A DNA stretch of 64,000 nt from Sipunculus nudus (Eukaryota; Annelida; Sipuncula; Golfingiida; Sipunculidae), in assembly GCA_026874595.1 (NCBI GenBank), contig CM049306.1, forward strand, positions 29,875,519 to 29,939,518, written 5' to 3'. Within the stretch, counting starts at the first letter, position 1, and each line of letters opens with the position of its first letter. The translations under genes were made by a program, and so were the position numbers. Below are positions 1 to 12,200 of the stretch, piece after piece. Below the pieces are notes generated by a model that was not told the DNA's origin, did not search any database, and was given only the letters and a program-made list of their open reading frames with translations.

Positions 1-242
1 AGAAATCTGCATTCAAAGGAAAGCAAGCCTCTGTCATGTGTTGGGGTCCCTATTATGGGATGCTGCCAGAAATGCATGTGTTTGCATTTTGAACATTTGT
101 GAATATTCCTTCATGCCATTCTGAATCCTGATCATGTTCCAGATCCACACCAAATCTAATTGATTTTTCATTTGCCCATTCCTGAAATTCTTTGGAAATT
201 TCATGAGAATCCATGCATGGTTATGTGGGTTACGTCCTTCAC

Positions 243-283
<41 letters not shown>

Positions 284-1239
284 AACGAGGAGGAATGCAT
301 ACGGTCCTGTTGGAGGCAACAAAATGACAATGATATGATGGTGATTGTCTTGTTTTCACTGTTTGTATAAAAAATGTACAATGATGGTGACAACAGAATT
401 TTTAAAAATGCCTTGAACAAGGATGAGAGCAGCCTTTTTAAACACTGCAAGTGGTTAAAAAGTATGGATGTCAAATTGGGAGTCTACACAAGTCACGAGT
501 AATAGTCCAGATTGTCATAAAATATAATTGACTGTGCTTTTTATACATATTTATATTTTAAAACCCATGGATTGATACATGTTTGGCTTTCACATTTTTG
601 GTGGGAAAATACATTTTCCTTGAAATTGTCACCATAATTTAGGCAGTCAAAGGGTGTTGAAATAGAGTACATCTATTTCACTTCCAGTGAGCAAAGTCTA
701 ATCATTGTTAGAAGTAGTTTTTAATTTATTCTAAGTCAAAGAATTAAAAAACAAAGGTTTTACTGAAATCCAGAATGGCTTAAGGTGTTGAAACAAATGT
801 GGCAGAACACCAATGAACACTACAGAACACTACAATTCATTACAGTCATCAGTTCTGTAAATTTGAAGAAAGTAATTGCTTAAAAAAATGTGAACAGTTG
901 TGTAAACATATGCATTGCCAAAATAATTACTTGTAGAACATGTTCTTGATATTATTTTCGCAACAGGAAAGATGATATATGCTGTTCTGTCAAAGTTCTC
1001 AATACTATCAGTTTTAATGATGGTAATTATCAGTGAAGAGAGACAAAGAAACTCTGTAATTATTGTGAAAATCATAGCAGAAAGTTTGAATAGGGTGACC
1101 TACCAAGATACACTGTACTGCACATACTGTAGAAGTAAATCTTAGTTGATTATGAAATAAGAAATCTGATCTCAATAGAAAATAAGAAATATGCTATTCT
1201 GTGAAAGTTATCAATATTGTTTCACTTTCAGTGATATTT
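1..1239. other. Non-coding stretch with (CA)n tract
   Basis: No recognisable gene. A (CA)n microsatellite runs at about 240-281; the minus-strand reading frame across 34-474 is a by-product of this tract and resembles no protein I recognise. The remainder is AT-rich unique sequence in which I see nothing else. Confidence 0.6.
240..281. repeat. (CA)n microsatellite
   Basis: Dinucleotide CA repeat with one CATATA interruption near 248-252. Confidence 0.95.
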
Positions 1240-2460
1240 GATACAGGCGTGGGGACAGGATGATTCCTGTAAGGGTTCCATGCGTATCCTGGACAGAAGG
1301 GAGAGAGGCTGCCGCCTACCTAGCATGATCAATACAACCCACTAGATACTCAACATTAGCAAGCACCCTGCTACCAAAGCTATTCTTCTACGATTCAAGT
1401 CCTCCCATTTCTTTGTTTACTTTGCTTTCCCTCCCCACCACTGGAGTCCTGGAAATGCATGATTTCCTGGTTGCCAGGCAACCCCACTGGCAAGAAGCAG
1501 GCCCTTTTGTGAGCCAGTGAAAGTAGCACAAAAAGTGTGCCATCTACAGAGCTTAACAGTCTGACTGGACTCCCTGATCTTTTAATAGGCCCCAATGATA
1601 ATGGGCACTGCCAGCAGAGATAAGCCTGTCAAAAAACCTGATGAAACCTTTTTCCTCTCCTATGTATTGCACCAGCCAGATCACTTGCACCGCATACCAC
1701 TTGTACTTAGTTTACTTATTGCAGGTTTCTTTAGGCACATATTTTTCTGTTTTGTACTATGTGGCACCTCTCCTAGTGGTAGGATCACTTGCGTATTAGC
1801 TAGTACATCATTGGTTATGATGTTGGAAGCTTGGAGATCAGAGTCCATTGTGAGTAGTGCCCAGCCCTCCCTGAGGGACGGTAATTTAATCATAGCTCTG
1901 TGATCATTGCCTGCTGGCCTGACAAAAACTGCAGGGATTCAGCCAGCACTGTCGTTGCTGTGCTATCAGCTATCTCCCACCAGCCTATTTTTGTTGAATG
2001 AAGTCCTTGTCTTTCTTGAGGAAACGGGACAGTTTCATTTTATTGCTGCACTTTATTGCCAGGACGCTGCTGCCATCTGGCAGAGATTGTGTGAACAACA
2101 TTTATATAAGGGAGGGAAACGCAGTCAGTCAGTAAATGTAGAGTTGCATCAGAGCTGGTCATGTTATTCCCAATATTTGGGACTTGCAGCGGCTTCCTCA
2201 CCAATGATAAAAGTACAAGAATAGTATGTTTTCAGGAATTGGTTCCAAATATTATAAGAGGAAGTAGAAACTAAGTCTTGTGAAGAATTTTAAGATGACA
2301 CACCAAGCCAAACGCAAAAAAGATCCAAGATGCCTTCCAAGGTTAGCTCTAGAAAGCCCTGCACTGAGGTCAAGAAGGGAAATCAGACCAGCCAGCAGAG
2401 CTACGGCAACCGTGCCCACTTTGTGATGAGGGCCTGAACTCCCAAGTCACCCATATGCAG
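1240..2460. other. Unique, GC-richer non-coding block (candidate regulatory or non-coding transcript)
   Basis: This block has a visibly higher GC content than its surroundings, none of the repeat families found elsewhere, and no convincing coding frame. The short frames at 1595-1903 and 1907-2224 (+) match no protein I know. It holds a perfect RFX-type X-box at 1469-1483. Possible roles are an enhancer, an upstream promoter of the LDB gene or an unrelated non-coding RNA; the sequence cannot decide. Confidence 0.3.
1469..1483. promoter_or_regulatory. RFX X-box-like palindrome
   Basis: GGTTGCCAGGCAACC is an inverted repeat of GGTTGCC around one central base. It fits the known RFX consensus GTNRCC(N0-3)RGYAAC in both halves. 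Function is inferred only from the match. Confidence 0.5.
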
Positions 2461-2889
2461 ACAGTTTAGAACTAGTCTTCATTTGAATAAAAATGAACAA
2501 TCTTTGTTTTCTTCATTAACAACAGAGGTAAATGCATAGCTAGTAAACCTAGAAAGTCACTTCACTGTGGCCTGTACTCTATTTTACAGAATGCAGTGAG
2601 ATGTTAGCCCTGGGTTCACATTCAGTTATCACAAGGGGTGCCTGGTAAAATGGTTACATAAAGATTCCCTCTGATGGCTGAAGAAGTAGGATGTAATTAG
2701 AGATCGTGTTGTGGAAGAGTAGATGACTTGTACTGAGTCTGGAAGCCCTATTGCTCATCAGCCAAATAAAAAGATTTTTTAGACAAAAAGATTTTAGACA
2801 AAGGTGCGCAAACTTTTCACTCATAGTGCCATATTGGACATCTAGCAAGATATTTAAAAAAATCTCATTGTAATCTCATGTCATGGACC
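2461..2889. other. Non-coding stretch
   Basis: AT-rich sequence with no repeat or gene that I can recognise. Confidence 0.5.
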
Positions 2890-3322
2890 TAGTGTTAGGA
2901 ATTGTTTGTAAAATCATATTTCATGATTTAAAGATAAAATATGATCAATGATCGATTATCAATAAATTATTTCATGTACCATTTATATTACCATGAAATT
3001 TGCTGTATAGAATTATATACCAAATATATTGACTGAAAATCATGCTGAAAAGGCAAAGTAATCTCTGGGTTGTTTACACTTATTCATTGCACAAGCTTAA
3101 GTTTTGATGCTGTCCACTGTTTTGTGCCCCATCTTATATCTCTGACAAAATAAGAGTATTCTATCAGGATATTAAGAGTATTCTATCAGGATAATAAGAC
3201 TTCTTTGGATGTGCATTCATAATCGTTTGTGATAAATTATGTAAACATGCAATCAGTTTAATTGATTATGAAAGAAAACGACCGATCACCATCAATTTAA
3301 TGAATTATTTGGCACACCAGTA
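2890..3322. mobile_element. hAT-type MITE, copy 1
   Basis: The left end begins TAGTGTTAGGAATTG and the right end closes with TTGGCACACCAGTA, an imperfect terminal inverted repeat. The interior aligns along its length with 10896-11319 (shared blocks such as ATTGATTATGAAAGAAAACG). The flanking octamers CATGGACC and CTTAAACC agree at 5 of 8 positions, which suggests a decayed 8-bp target duplication. A 22-bp stretch is tandemly doubled at about 3147-3192. There is no transposase. Confidence 0.65.
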
Positions 3323-6213
3323 CTTAAACCCCACATTTGAATTGATATTGATAAATCCAGCAGGCAACATAATTACATGTTAGCCATTGTTATATAGTCA
3401 CCTTAGTCATAAGATAGAGCTCTGTACCTGCACCATCAGACTGTGAACAAAGCCACCATGTTTTAATTAAACTGGCAGTTAGTACTGATTATTTAGAAAA
3501 TGTTGTACCAAATGGGCCAACTCATTTTTGGTGCCGCAACAGTCTCACACACAAACTGCTCAAAGTCTTGTATACCCTTCACCGTTTCCCATTTCTGGTT
3601 CACTGACTGCCACCAAGGAAGTAATGTTTTCAGCCATTTTAGTTGGTATGCTGTGTATGTTTGTTAGTTGTTTTGTTTGTCTGATTGCAATATCATTGAA
3701 AAAAAACCCACTGAACTTGTTTCCACTACACTTTATGGAGAGGGTTCGGAAATTGGGTAGGGAAGACCTAAGTAAACTTACATGCAGATCCTGATAAAGG
3801 TGCGAGTCCACAAAGGAAATGTTGTTTTCTTACTGGCAGAGGTATGAGCTCAGCAAAGCAATTCTCGTCAACATTTTATTTCACAACTTTACAGACTATG
3901 AGGCAGTCACACTGATTGGGCGTAGGGGACACAGGCTTTTCATTTTATGACTCTTGTAAGACAATTAATAAATATCAAGCTTTATTAAATAAAAAAAAAA
4001 TTACGAGTCCAGACAAGTTTTTGGCACAGGAAACACTCTAAATGGGATCAGAGCTGTTTGTAAATATAATTGTTTGATATGACAGCATGCATTTATAACC
4101 GGCCTGGATGAGTACTCAATGGTAGTGCGATCAATCTGCTGTCACCAGCCTCATTCAATAAACATTGTAGCACTTTTCCTTTTGAAACCTTAAAACCACT
4201 TATTTTTTGTCAGGATGTGGTGGAGACATGTTGGATATAAATGGAAGAGCCAACATTACTGTCAAACAGGTACTTTTATTTCATGAATAAGTTGTGGTTT
4301 ATGAATGATACTGAACACAGTGAAGAGAATGGTATCATGATGGCTGCCAGAAAATTGTCATTTTTATTTTGAGATTTTTATTTGATGTGGGATAAAAGTG
4401 CTTGGTTCATTATTAAACTGTCTTTGCTCTTGTTCTTTTTATGCCAGATAAATGCTGTGAAATAAATTATATTGACATTTTTCTGAGGGATCATTAATTA
4501 TATAGTTTCATCTGTCATGAAATGTTTACGCACTGATCCCTTCATGCCTGTTTTCATCTGACAGTAGAATGTCTACAGACTTTTTTCATGGCATTTCTTA
4601 CTAGGTATGTTTTTTATCAGATGAAAATATTTTATCCATGGTCCCTCCGTGCTGTTTCATATATCTGATGTACAGGTGTTTTTTCTCCTAGTCCCTTCAT
4701 GGTTATATCACATTCAAGTATTTAGTTGTGTAGATGTTATTGAATTATTTAAATAAGTTAAATTTCTGGTCTCATCATGTTATATTATAGGATATATTAT
4801 CATGGGACTTAAATATTTGGAAAACTTTTATCATTCAAAATCTATTAGGGTATTTCCCTTTCTTGCCTTAATTGTGACACATTTCTTTGGCTAACTTCAT
4901 TTATGGCAGGGTTTTCCATGGGCCAAGTTCACCCACTGTATTTGGTGTTATTAATGGTAGTGCTGTGAAAAACCCTTTGCTCAATATCTCAAATAGAATT
5001 TCTCAGAGTTTGAATGAATGGGGAAAATATAGAAATGAAACAAAGTGTCTGATGTGGGGACACATACCCCGTGCTGTAAAAATAATGCCTGGTAATTTTA
5101 ACCTATATATGATATGATATTACTCCAAGGAACTTTTTTTCAGTGAAAAAGTCTTCAAAAATAGCTCTACGTGCTACCTGACTTAATAACACCTATCAGG
5201 AAACAGCACATGCCTTTGACATCATTGTGCTCAGTCACATCACTTCACGAAATCATATTTCATAGATGGTCACCTGTTGGTGTAAGATTTTCTATCAGAC
5301 CCTAAAAATACTTATCCCAGGGTTATTTACCCTGGAATTTGCACCAAAATTTAATCCCTTTGGAGATTTACACAATACCTACCTATATGTCAAATTTCAG
5401 TCAAATCCACAAACCATTATTCAGATATCTTGCTGACATACACACACATACTGGTACACACACAATCAAATCAAATCGAAGACCTCTTGCAGACCTGAGG
5501 CCTAGCTTATCATAACTATCACCTAATTTTATCCTTAAAATATTGAAATCAATAATTTGTGCCTTTATGTTGAAAAATAAAATCTTAATATTGTCAGACA
5601 GATATTATTTATTTATTACTGTATTTTATTTTACTTTTGTTTCATTGATTTAACAGAAAAGTCCTTTATGTATGTTTTGGTTTCTAGTGTTAAGTTGTAG
5701 ATGGTTCAGTGAACGACAGATTGTTCAAAATAGGTTTGAGTTTTAAGGTAGATTATGACATGAGAGAGGAAAAACTGAAAAACACTTTTGAGATATTGTC
5801 ATGTGGTTTAATATTGGCCTGCTTATAAGTAGCTTATTGTTACTGGGAGCCTAAAATAATGTACCTTTTGAATTTTTTTTTTGGGGGGGGGGGCGGGGGG
5901 GGGGGGGGGAGGGGATATGTTAAAATAAATGAAAAATTTACAAATATGTCCACCATCAGAAAAAACACTGTACCAGGTTTAATAATGTAAACTTTATGGG
6001 GTTGTCATGAATTTAAAAGCTTCATTTAATGGGAAAGCTTCATTTTCAGATTGGGAGCTTTAACTGTTTAGAAAATGTTCTTGTTCTTTGTCATTCTGAT
6101 GAAAATGCATTACATTACTGCTATCATAGAAATGAAATGTCCTGCCATGTTTAAAGATGAAAATGTATATTGGTCCCCTTTTTTGAATTGATTAAAAACT
6201 TATTTCAACTTTT
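3323..6213. other. Non-coding stretch
   Basis: No supported gene. A weak acceptor-like tract precedes 4213 but has no coding frame behind it. A G-run lies at 5883-5914. I see nothing else. Confidence 0.5.
5883..5914 (+). repeat. Poly-G tract (G-quadruplex-prone)
   Basis: Runs of 11, 15 and 4 G separated by single C and A residues, preceded by a T tract. Such runs are common at the ends of mobile elements in this window, but no element end is evident here. Confidence 0.8.
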
Positions 6214-6958
6214 AGCCCTCAGCCTTAGAGGCTGAAGGACTATTGTCGTCACCCAAGCTGTCTGTCTGGCATCCGTTAACTTTTACCTAGTGGGCGGGTT
6301 ATCTCTAAAAGCATTCACAGTAGGAATTTTATTTCTTCGGTGCAGATGCATAATTATAACATAATCTTGGTCAAGTTTGAAAATGGGTGACCTTGACCTA
6401 CTTTTCAAGGTCACAGAGCTTACAATAGAAAAAAAACTTATAAGCTGATTTCTCAGGAACCACTGGATGGATTGTTATGAAAAATGCTATGATTATTAGC
6501 ACTGATGGTCTGTAACTACTGCACGTGTTTGGGGGCAACAACAACAATATCTAATTTTTTAAGAATTTTTATCAGATTATTCAATTTTGGCCTTGTGAGC
6601 AGGATATCTCCAAAAGTATTTAACATAGGAACTTCATTTCTTCAGTGCTGATGCATATCAACAAAATCTCTGTCAAGTTCATAGATGGGTGACCTTGACC
6701 TACTTTTCAAGGTCACAAAGCTTATTTCTCAGGAACCACTGGGTGAATTGTTATAAAACATGGTATGGTCATTTGCCTTCTCTAAGTGCTGCATGAGTTT
6801 GTGGCTGCCAGACTTGCCAAGGTACCACATATCTCTCTAGTTCAAATCTATAACTTGAACAAGAGACATATGTAAATATTTCATACTTGTTACTGATACC
6901 ACCCATTAACACTGTTCTTTTGGCTGAGGGCTTTTGTCAGCTTTTGCTGATATTCTAG
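6214..6958 (+). mobile_element. Helitron-like non-autonomous element, family II, complete copy
   Basis: The element starts directly after a T run with AGCCCTCAGCC, forming a hairpin with AGGCTGAAGGACT (loop TAG). A GTCT-rich tract follows, then two diverged internal units of roughly 300 bp that contain TGACCTTGACCT. The 3' end carries GGCTGAGGGCT, the inverted copy of the 5' start, then a hairpin (TCAGC-TTTT-GCTGA) and a final CTAG followed by TT. This is the layout of Helentron-associated elements: subterminal inverted repeats, 3' hairpin, CTRR end and T-T target. It has no coding capacity. Confidence 0.8.
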
Positions 6959-8454
6959 TTACTTTCTGTGTGAATTCAGTCAATCCATGTTCATTTGTAA
7001 CTATAGTTAGGTAAAAATAAAAAAAAATAAAAAAAGTATTGTGGTAATCTCAAAACTAAGTAACAGAGAGATGAAATGATGTGCCATTTCAGGTGAACTG
7101 TCAGCTTAATATCAATTAATTTCATGTTAAAAAATCCAGTCACAAAATGTTATGGGTTATCTATTATCCTTACTTAATGAGGCTTTTACTCCCCTTTTCA
7201 GTTTGTTACAATAGTACATGTTGATCAGTGTTTTGTGTTTTATTCAAGAAAAGTTTTGATGTGACAGCATTCATTAAAAAATATTCAGCAGAACTGTGCG
7301 TCTGTATAGATTTGAAATCACAAAATGTGTCAAACTTAACAAGTTTTAGAAGCCATTAAACTTCCATTTGCAGTCCTTGCAATTGGTTTACGTGCTATCT
7401 TTAAACTGGGCGGCTTTAGAGCTGTCAGTCATACTGGATGCATTAAACTAGTGAGAAGAGTTTTCAAAAGATAAAATTTCAGTTTGTGGGTTTACCATGG
7501 AAACCACTCACAGAAAATTATATGAATTTTCTATGGACTTGCGGGCTGTGTATATAATGGAAGGTGTTTCTTTTTATGCATGGTTGATTGGGAACTGAGC
7601 CGCCTCACCATGGGGTTATATACCCAGACCTGCTTGTTGTTTCGTGAGAGTTCGATGTTCTCGGAAACAGAATAGGTGAGGTTTGAACACACTTTTTTTA
7701 CGTGTAATCTATCATCCTGTCATCACCTGACAGGTGAATTACAGTGTTAACTTCAGTCTTATTTTACCAAACATGAGTGTCCTTAGAAAAATATGTAGTA
7801 GATGTTGCATGAGAAATCTATGAAGAAGTATGGGAGGGTTCTGGTACCACCTTAAACATACTAGATTTTGATTGGCACCTGGGAAGAGATGGAAATTTCA
7901 TGGATTTTTGTATTTTTTTGTTTGTTTTTTGTTTATAAAGTGTTTAAACTGAAGGGCATGGGTGTCAGTGTGTTTAGACTTAGGGCTAAGGATCTGAAGT
8001 TTTAACACACTGTATTATAACTACCTATAGGAACCTTTAATTAATCAACTATGACCTTCTATCTGTTCCATGCTAACTCTTACCAATTTTCCTTGCACCA
8101 GGGAGGTTATATGTTTTCATCAGTGTTGTTTGCAATTTTCTCAAAACAAATTTTTATGAAATTATGTTGAGGGTTAAGGTAACATTCATGGAACAGTCCT
8201 TTAAATTTTGAAGGCAATGTGGATCACTTGAGTATGTTTTGTTCAAAGGATTCTGTACTCATGTAAGATAGGGCAGTTTGATATTTCAGGCAGGGAAGTG
8301 AGACCATCATCATTCTCTAGTATTCAGATAAAACTTAAACATAAATTTCTTAATGGGGTGCAAGCAGCTCCTTTCATGCAGTGTGCACTGGTGTGATGTA
8401 ATTGTAGCTGCCTTAATTCTGGTAGGCAGAGGTGACTTGTGATGGGACAATCAG
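6959..8454. other. Non-coding stretch, GC-richer at 7380-7690
   Basis: Unique sequence without a convincing gene. The segment at about 7380-7690 is less AT-rich and might be conserved non-coding DNA; its short ATG frame at 7610 runs into a stop before the GTGAGG at 7676. I see nothing else. Confidence 0.4.
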
Positions 8455-10286
8455 GTTGGATTTCAAATGTGACTTATGTATGGCACACCACTAAAGTAAG
8501 AACTCTTTAGGTACTAGGGTCATGAGGTCAAAGGTCAAGGTCACTGGACTCGCATCTTAAAAGATATTGTGGATGCATTTTAAGCCAAATTTTAATTTCA
8601 GATCTTCCATCTTGAACATATAGCTTACTTGCCAATAGTGGATGATCCATATCAATTTTGGGGTCACAAGGTCAAAGGTCAAGGCAACAGGAGCTGTCTG
8701 CCAAGAAACTAGTTTCTGGATGATAATTCCAGCTTTTTTTATGTATGGATATCAAACTTGACTTATATATGTCCCATTAAGAAGCAAGATCCCAATAGAT
8801 TTTGGGGTCATGAAGTCAAAGGTCAAGGTCACAGGACTCATCTTTAAAAAGAATGTTGATGCATTATCAGGCAAACTTTTCATCTCAGACCTTTTATCTT
8901 ACACATATAGTTCACCAGCAAATAGAGGAAAACCCCTGTCCTTTTTGAGAGCACAAGGTCAAAGGTGAAGGTCACAGGAGCCATCTGTCCAAAAATTAGA
9001 TTCTGGGATGATTATTCCAGCTTGGATTGATATATGGATTTCAAACTTGACTTGTATATGGCCCATCAATAAAGCAAGACCTCAATTGATTTGAGGTCAT
9101 GAGGTAAATGTTCAAGGTCACAGGACCCACATCTTTGAAAAGATTGTGGATGCATTTTCAGCCATACTTTTCATCTTAGATCTTCCATCTTAAACATATA
9201 GCTCACTTGTCAATAGAGGAAAACCCCTATCCATTTTTAGGTCACAAGGTCAAAGGTGAAGGTCACCAGAGCCATCTGTCCAAAAATTCATTTCCTGATG
9301 ATTACTCATGCTTGGAATGATATATGGGTATCAACTTGACTTATATATGGTCCATCAATAAAACAAGATTCCTATTAATTTTGAGGTCATGAGGTCAAAG
9401 GACAAACATCTTAGAAAAGATTGTTGATGCTTTTTCAGCCAAACTTTTCGTCTCAGACCTGTTATCTTGCACATATAGTTCACCTGCCAATAGAGGAAGA
9501 CCCCTATCCATTTATAGGTCACAAGCTTAAAGGTGAAGGTCACATGAGCCACCTGTCCAATAATTCATTTCATGATAAAAACTCCAGCTTGGATTGATAT
9601 ATGGGTTTCAAACTTAACTTTTATATGTCCATCCATTTGTACATGTGCTTTGGGTGGATTGACTTATATTGACATATCTCCGGATTGTTTCAAGGTATTG
9701 GTCTGAAATTTGGCATGTCCATCCATCTTGGAAAGTTTTTTTTGGTAAACCAGACAGATGGCTCCACCTACCTTCCCGTTTCCATAAAATAATTTAATGC
9801 TCCTTTCTGAGGAGTGTTTTGCACTATTGGCCTGAAATTGTGCATATCCATAGATCTTAGACTCCTCCATCATGTACTCAAGACTGGTGGCACCATCTGC
9901 TATTGTTTTACCATGGTATCCATCTGTACATGTGCTTTGGGTGAATATTGCTCATATCTCTGGAGTGTAAGGTATTGCTCTTAAATTTGGCATGTCTATC
10001 CATCTTGGAAAATATTCTTGAAAACCAGACAGGTGGTGCTACCTACTTTCCTGTTTCTGTAAAAAAAAAATTAAGGCTCATTTCTCAAGAGAGATTCAAC
10101 ATATTGGCCCCCATATTTGGTGAAAAATATTGTTTCTCAAGGTGATAGATGGAAGAAACCATAGTCGCTTGCTAAGTGTCAGTATATGCTGCTGAAGATG
10201 GGGGGGGGGGGGCGCTATTCTTCAGGGGGGAGGGGGGAATTTTGTCGTGGAATACTATGGCACCTGTGGTGCCAAGAAATATCTTG
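8455..10286 (+). mobile_element. Helitron-like element, family IV, 5'-truncated
   Basis: Tandem units of about 290 bp built on AGGTCA half-sites (for example 8525-8543) run to about 9640 and are followed by shorter diverged units. The 3' end has a poly-G run (10200-10212), a subterminal block resembling TTGTCTGGCGATAC, the hairpin GGCACC-TGT-GGTGCC and a terminal CTTG followed by TT. The same tail closes the copy at 41984-43230. The 5' hairpin is missing. The short frames on both strands here are artefacts of the repeat. Confidence 0.75.
8525..8543 (+). promoter_or_regulatory. DR1 plus extended nuclear-receptor half-site motif
   Basis: AGGTCA-A-AGGTCA-AGGTCA. The first pair is a DR1, bound by RXR/HNF4-type receptors in known systems; TCAAGGTCA fits the ERR/NR5A monomer site. 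It lies inside a mobile element, and binding is inferred from sequence only. Confidence 0.35.
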
Positions 10287-10895
10287 TTAACCTTGTAGTG
10301 AACCAGATGGTGTTTCTGTGTGTTTAATTCAGCATCAGCATCATGTGATACTCTATAAACAGGGGGCAAACTGGAAAATGAAGTGCTGCAATGAAAGACT
10401 CTACACACACTTACTCCAGATGAGCAGACACAGGAAGATATTGATTTGTGAATGTGCCCAATATTGACAAATGGAAATGGGAAAAAAATTTTGTTTGATA
10501 TGACACAAGTTAATTTGCTGAAGTGATTATAATAATAGCGAGGGGAGTCATATTGAGTAAAAAAATGGATGTGTTAACAATTAGTCCAAGCAGATAGTTA
10601 GTGCTTATCTGCAAGTCTGGACAGATAATCAGTGTTCACAGTGTTATCTTCACTGACTGGATTGTAATATCATCAGAATGGGATCATAAAGAAGTAACAA
10701 TGTATTTTTAACTGTTAATCACACAAGTGCAGTATAAATGATAAAATTTATTTTTGCACATTAGCAGCTCTGTGAAAAACATATTCCTGTTAGCATTATT
10801 GTATTCTCTAGTTGTATTTGTTAGTAACTAACAAGACTGAAAGAGTCTATAGCTTTTTAGTGAACCAATATTCACATGTGAATTATTATTTGTAC
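10287..10895. other. Non-coding stretch
   Basis: AT-rich sequence with no feature I can name. Confidence 0.5.
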
Positions 10896-11319
10896 TAGTG
10901 GTAGGAATTGGTTGTAAGATCATATTTGATGATTGAAAGATAAATTAAAACCCCATGGACAATTATTAATTGATTATTTTATGTACCATCTAAATTACTG
11001 TGAATAGGCTGAACAGAAATATACCTCAAATATTGACTGAGAAATTTCAGTCTAACATGTACATGACCTTGAAAGGTCAAGGTAATGACCATTTCGTTGA
11101 CACTAATTGCAAAAGGTTAGGCCTATAAGTTTTAATGCTGTTCCCTGTTTTGTGCCTGTCTGTCTTCATATCTTTGACAAAATAAGAATATTTCAAGGGA
11201 TAATATGAGTTCCTTGGATGTGCATACATAATTGTTTGTGCTCAATTATGCCAAAATGCAATGAATTAAATTGATTATGAAAGAAAACGGTCAATCATTG
11301 ATTAATTGGCACACCACTA
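10896..11319. mobile_element. hAT-type MITE, copy 2, with 8-bp target duplication
   Basis: The ends are TAGTGGTAGGAATTGG and AATTGGCACACCACTA, an imperfect inverted pair. The flanking octamers ATTTGTAC and ATTTGTAT match at 7 of 8 positions, the target-duplication length of the hAT superfamily. The body aligns with 2890-3322. It is non-coding. Confidence 0.8.
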
Positions 11320-11579
11320 ATTTGTATTTAGTATATAATTTGAGCCAGAAGGAAATCCTACTTTTGGAATCAGTAGATGGTTATGGTAGAAAAAAAAGTA
11401 TCAGTGATTACTTGTATGTATAATAGGTGGTAACTTAAGGCAGACAGGAAATTAATGTCATTGTCAGGTAATAATGGTTTTCATATTGCAAGGGACCTTT
11501 TGGAAGAACCACAGTTCTGTGGCAGTAAATTTATGGCATTTGAAACCAATCCTTTAATATACATTGTACTGTTTGATTT

Positions 11580-11910
11580 TTTCAGTGTTTGGTCACAGGG
11601 CGATAGTAATTTCTTATGTTGTGTTGATATTTAATTTTTTTCATGGTAATATATGATGCATTTGGAGTGTGTGTTGCTGTTTGATTTTTCAGTGGTTTGT
11701 TACCGAAGAGGTGGTTGATTGTGTGTGTTGATGATATTCAGTTAACATAGTTTGTTGAGTTAGTTGATATTTAAATTCTCATGGTTTGGTTACAGGTGAC
11801 CGAGTGCATTGTGTTTGTTGCCAATATTTGATGTTTGTATGGTTAGAGGGGACATTGTTAACTGTTTGCATTGCTTAAGTTCAGTATATGTGTTTGGTTA
11901 CAGGTGACAT
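11580..11910. repeat. Degenerate tandem repeat (about 92-108 bp) upstream of candidate exon 1a
   Basis: Four diverged units each contain a version of TTTGGTTACAGGTGAC, at about 11585, 11693, 11785 and 11893. The last two carry the 16-mer exactly, 108 bp apart. Each is also rich in GTGTGTTG and GATATTTA words. The TTTGGTTACAG core looks like a 3' splice site. Confidence 0.5.
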
Positions 11911-11980
11911 AATCGATCGTGTGTGTTGAAAATCTTGGGAAGACTTCGTCATCCTGGAGCTTCCACCTCCACCGGTCAGA

Positions 11981-12036
11981 ATGCCAGCACAGCCAGCACC
12001 CACCCCCATGGACCGCCATGACCCAGCTGCCATGCC
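11981..12036 (+). CDS. Candidate alternative first coding exon (1a) of LIM-domain-binding factor gene
   Basis: A short GC-rich island in AT-rich surroundings. The ATG at 11981 has A at -3 and opens 18 codons plus two bases, MPAQPAPTPMDRHDPAAM-(CC), ending at a GTATGT donor at 12037. An in-frame TGA at 11927-11929 blocks upstream extension unless an acceptor at 11903 (TTTGGTTACAG) removes it. The two leftover bases fit the internal acceptor of the LDB exon at 53906: CC+G gives Pro, then RHTPYM. Vertebrate LDB1 also has a Pro-rich leader with PTPM before RHTPY, as I recall it, which supports the call. Alternatively it could be a chance GC-rich frame. It has the same strand as the LDB exon and lies 41.9 kb upstream of it. 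Confidence 0.5.
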
Positions 12037-12200
12037 GTATGTATTTCTACTGTATTGCATTCGTATCTCTTGCATTATATAATATACATGCATGGATTAT
12101 TTCTAGGATTAGAACTAAAAATTACAGTGCTTTGATATACCATGGTACAGGGTTAAATTATATTGGTATCACCAGATGTCATTGTTCCCATGTGATGATA

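Noticed and set aside
34-474. 146-codon minus-strand frame
   Set aside because: Its middle is the CVCVCV translation of the CA microsatellite, and no homologous domain flanks it.
2294-2427. Short frames starting at 2294 and 2330 in a GC-richer stretch
   Set aside because: Two overlapping frames with no homology; the GTTAGC after 2341 would leave phase 0, which does not fit the LDB acceptor.
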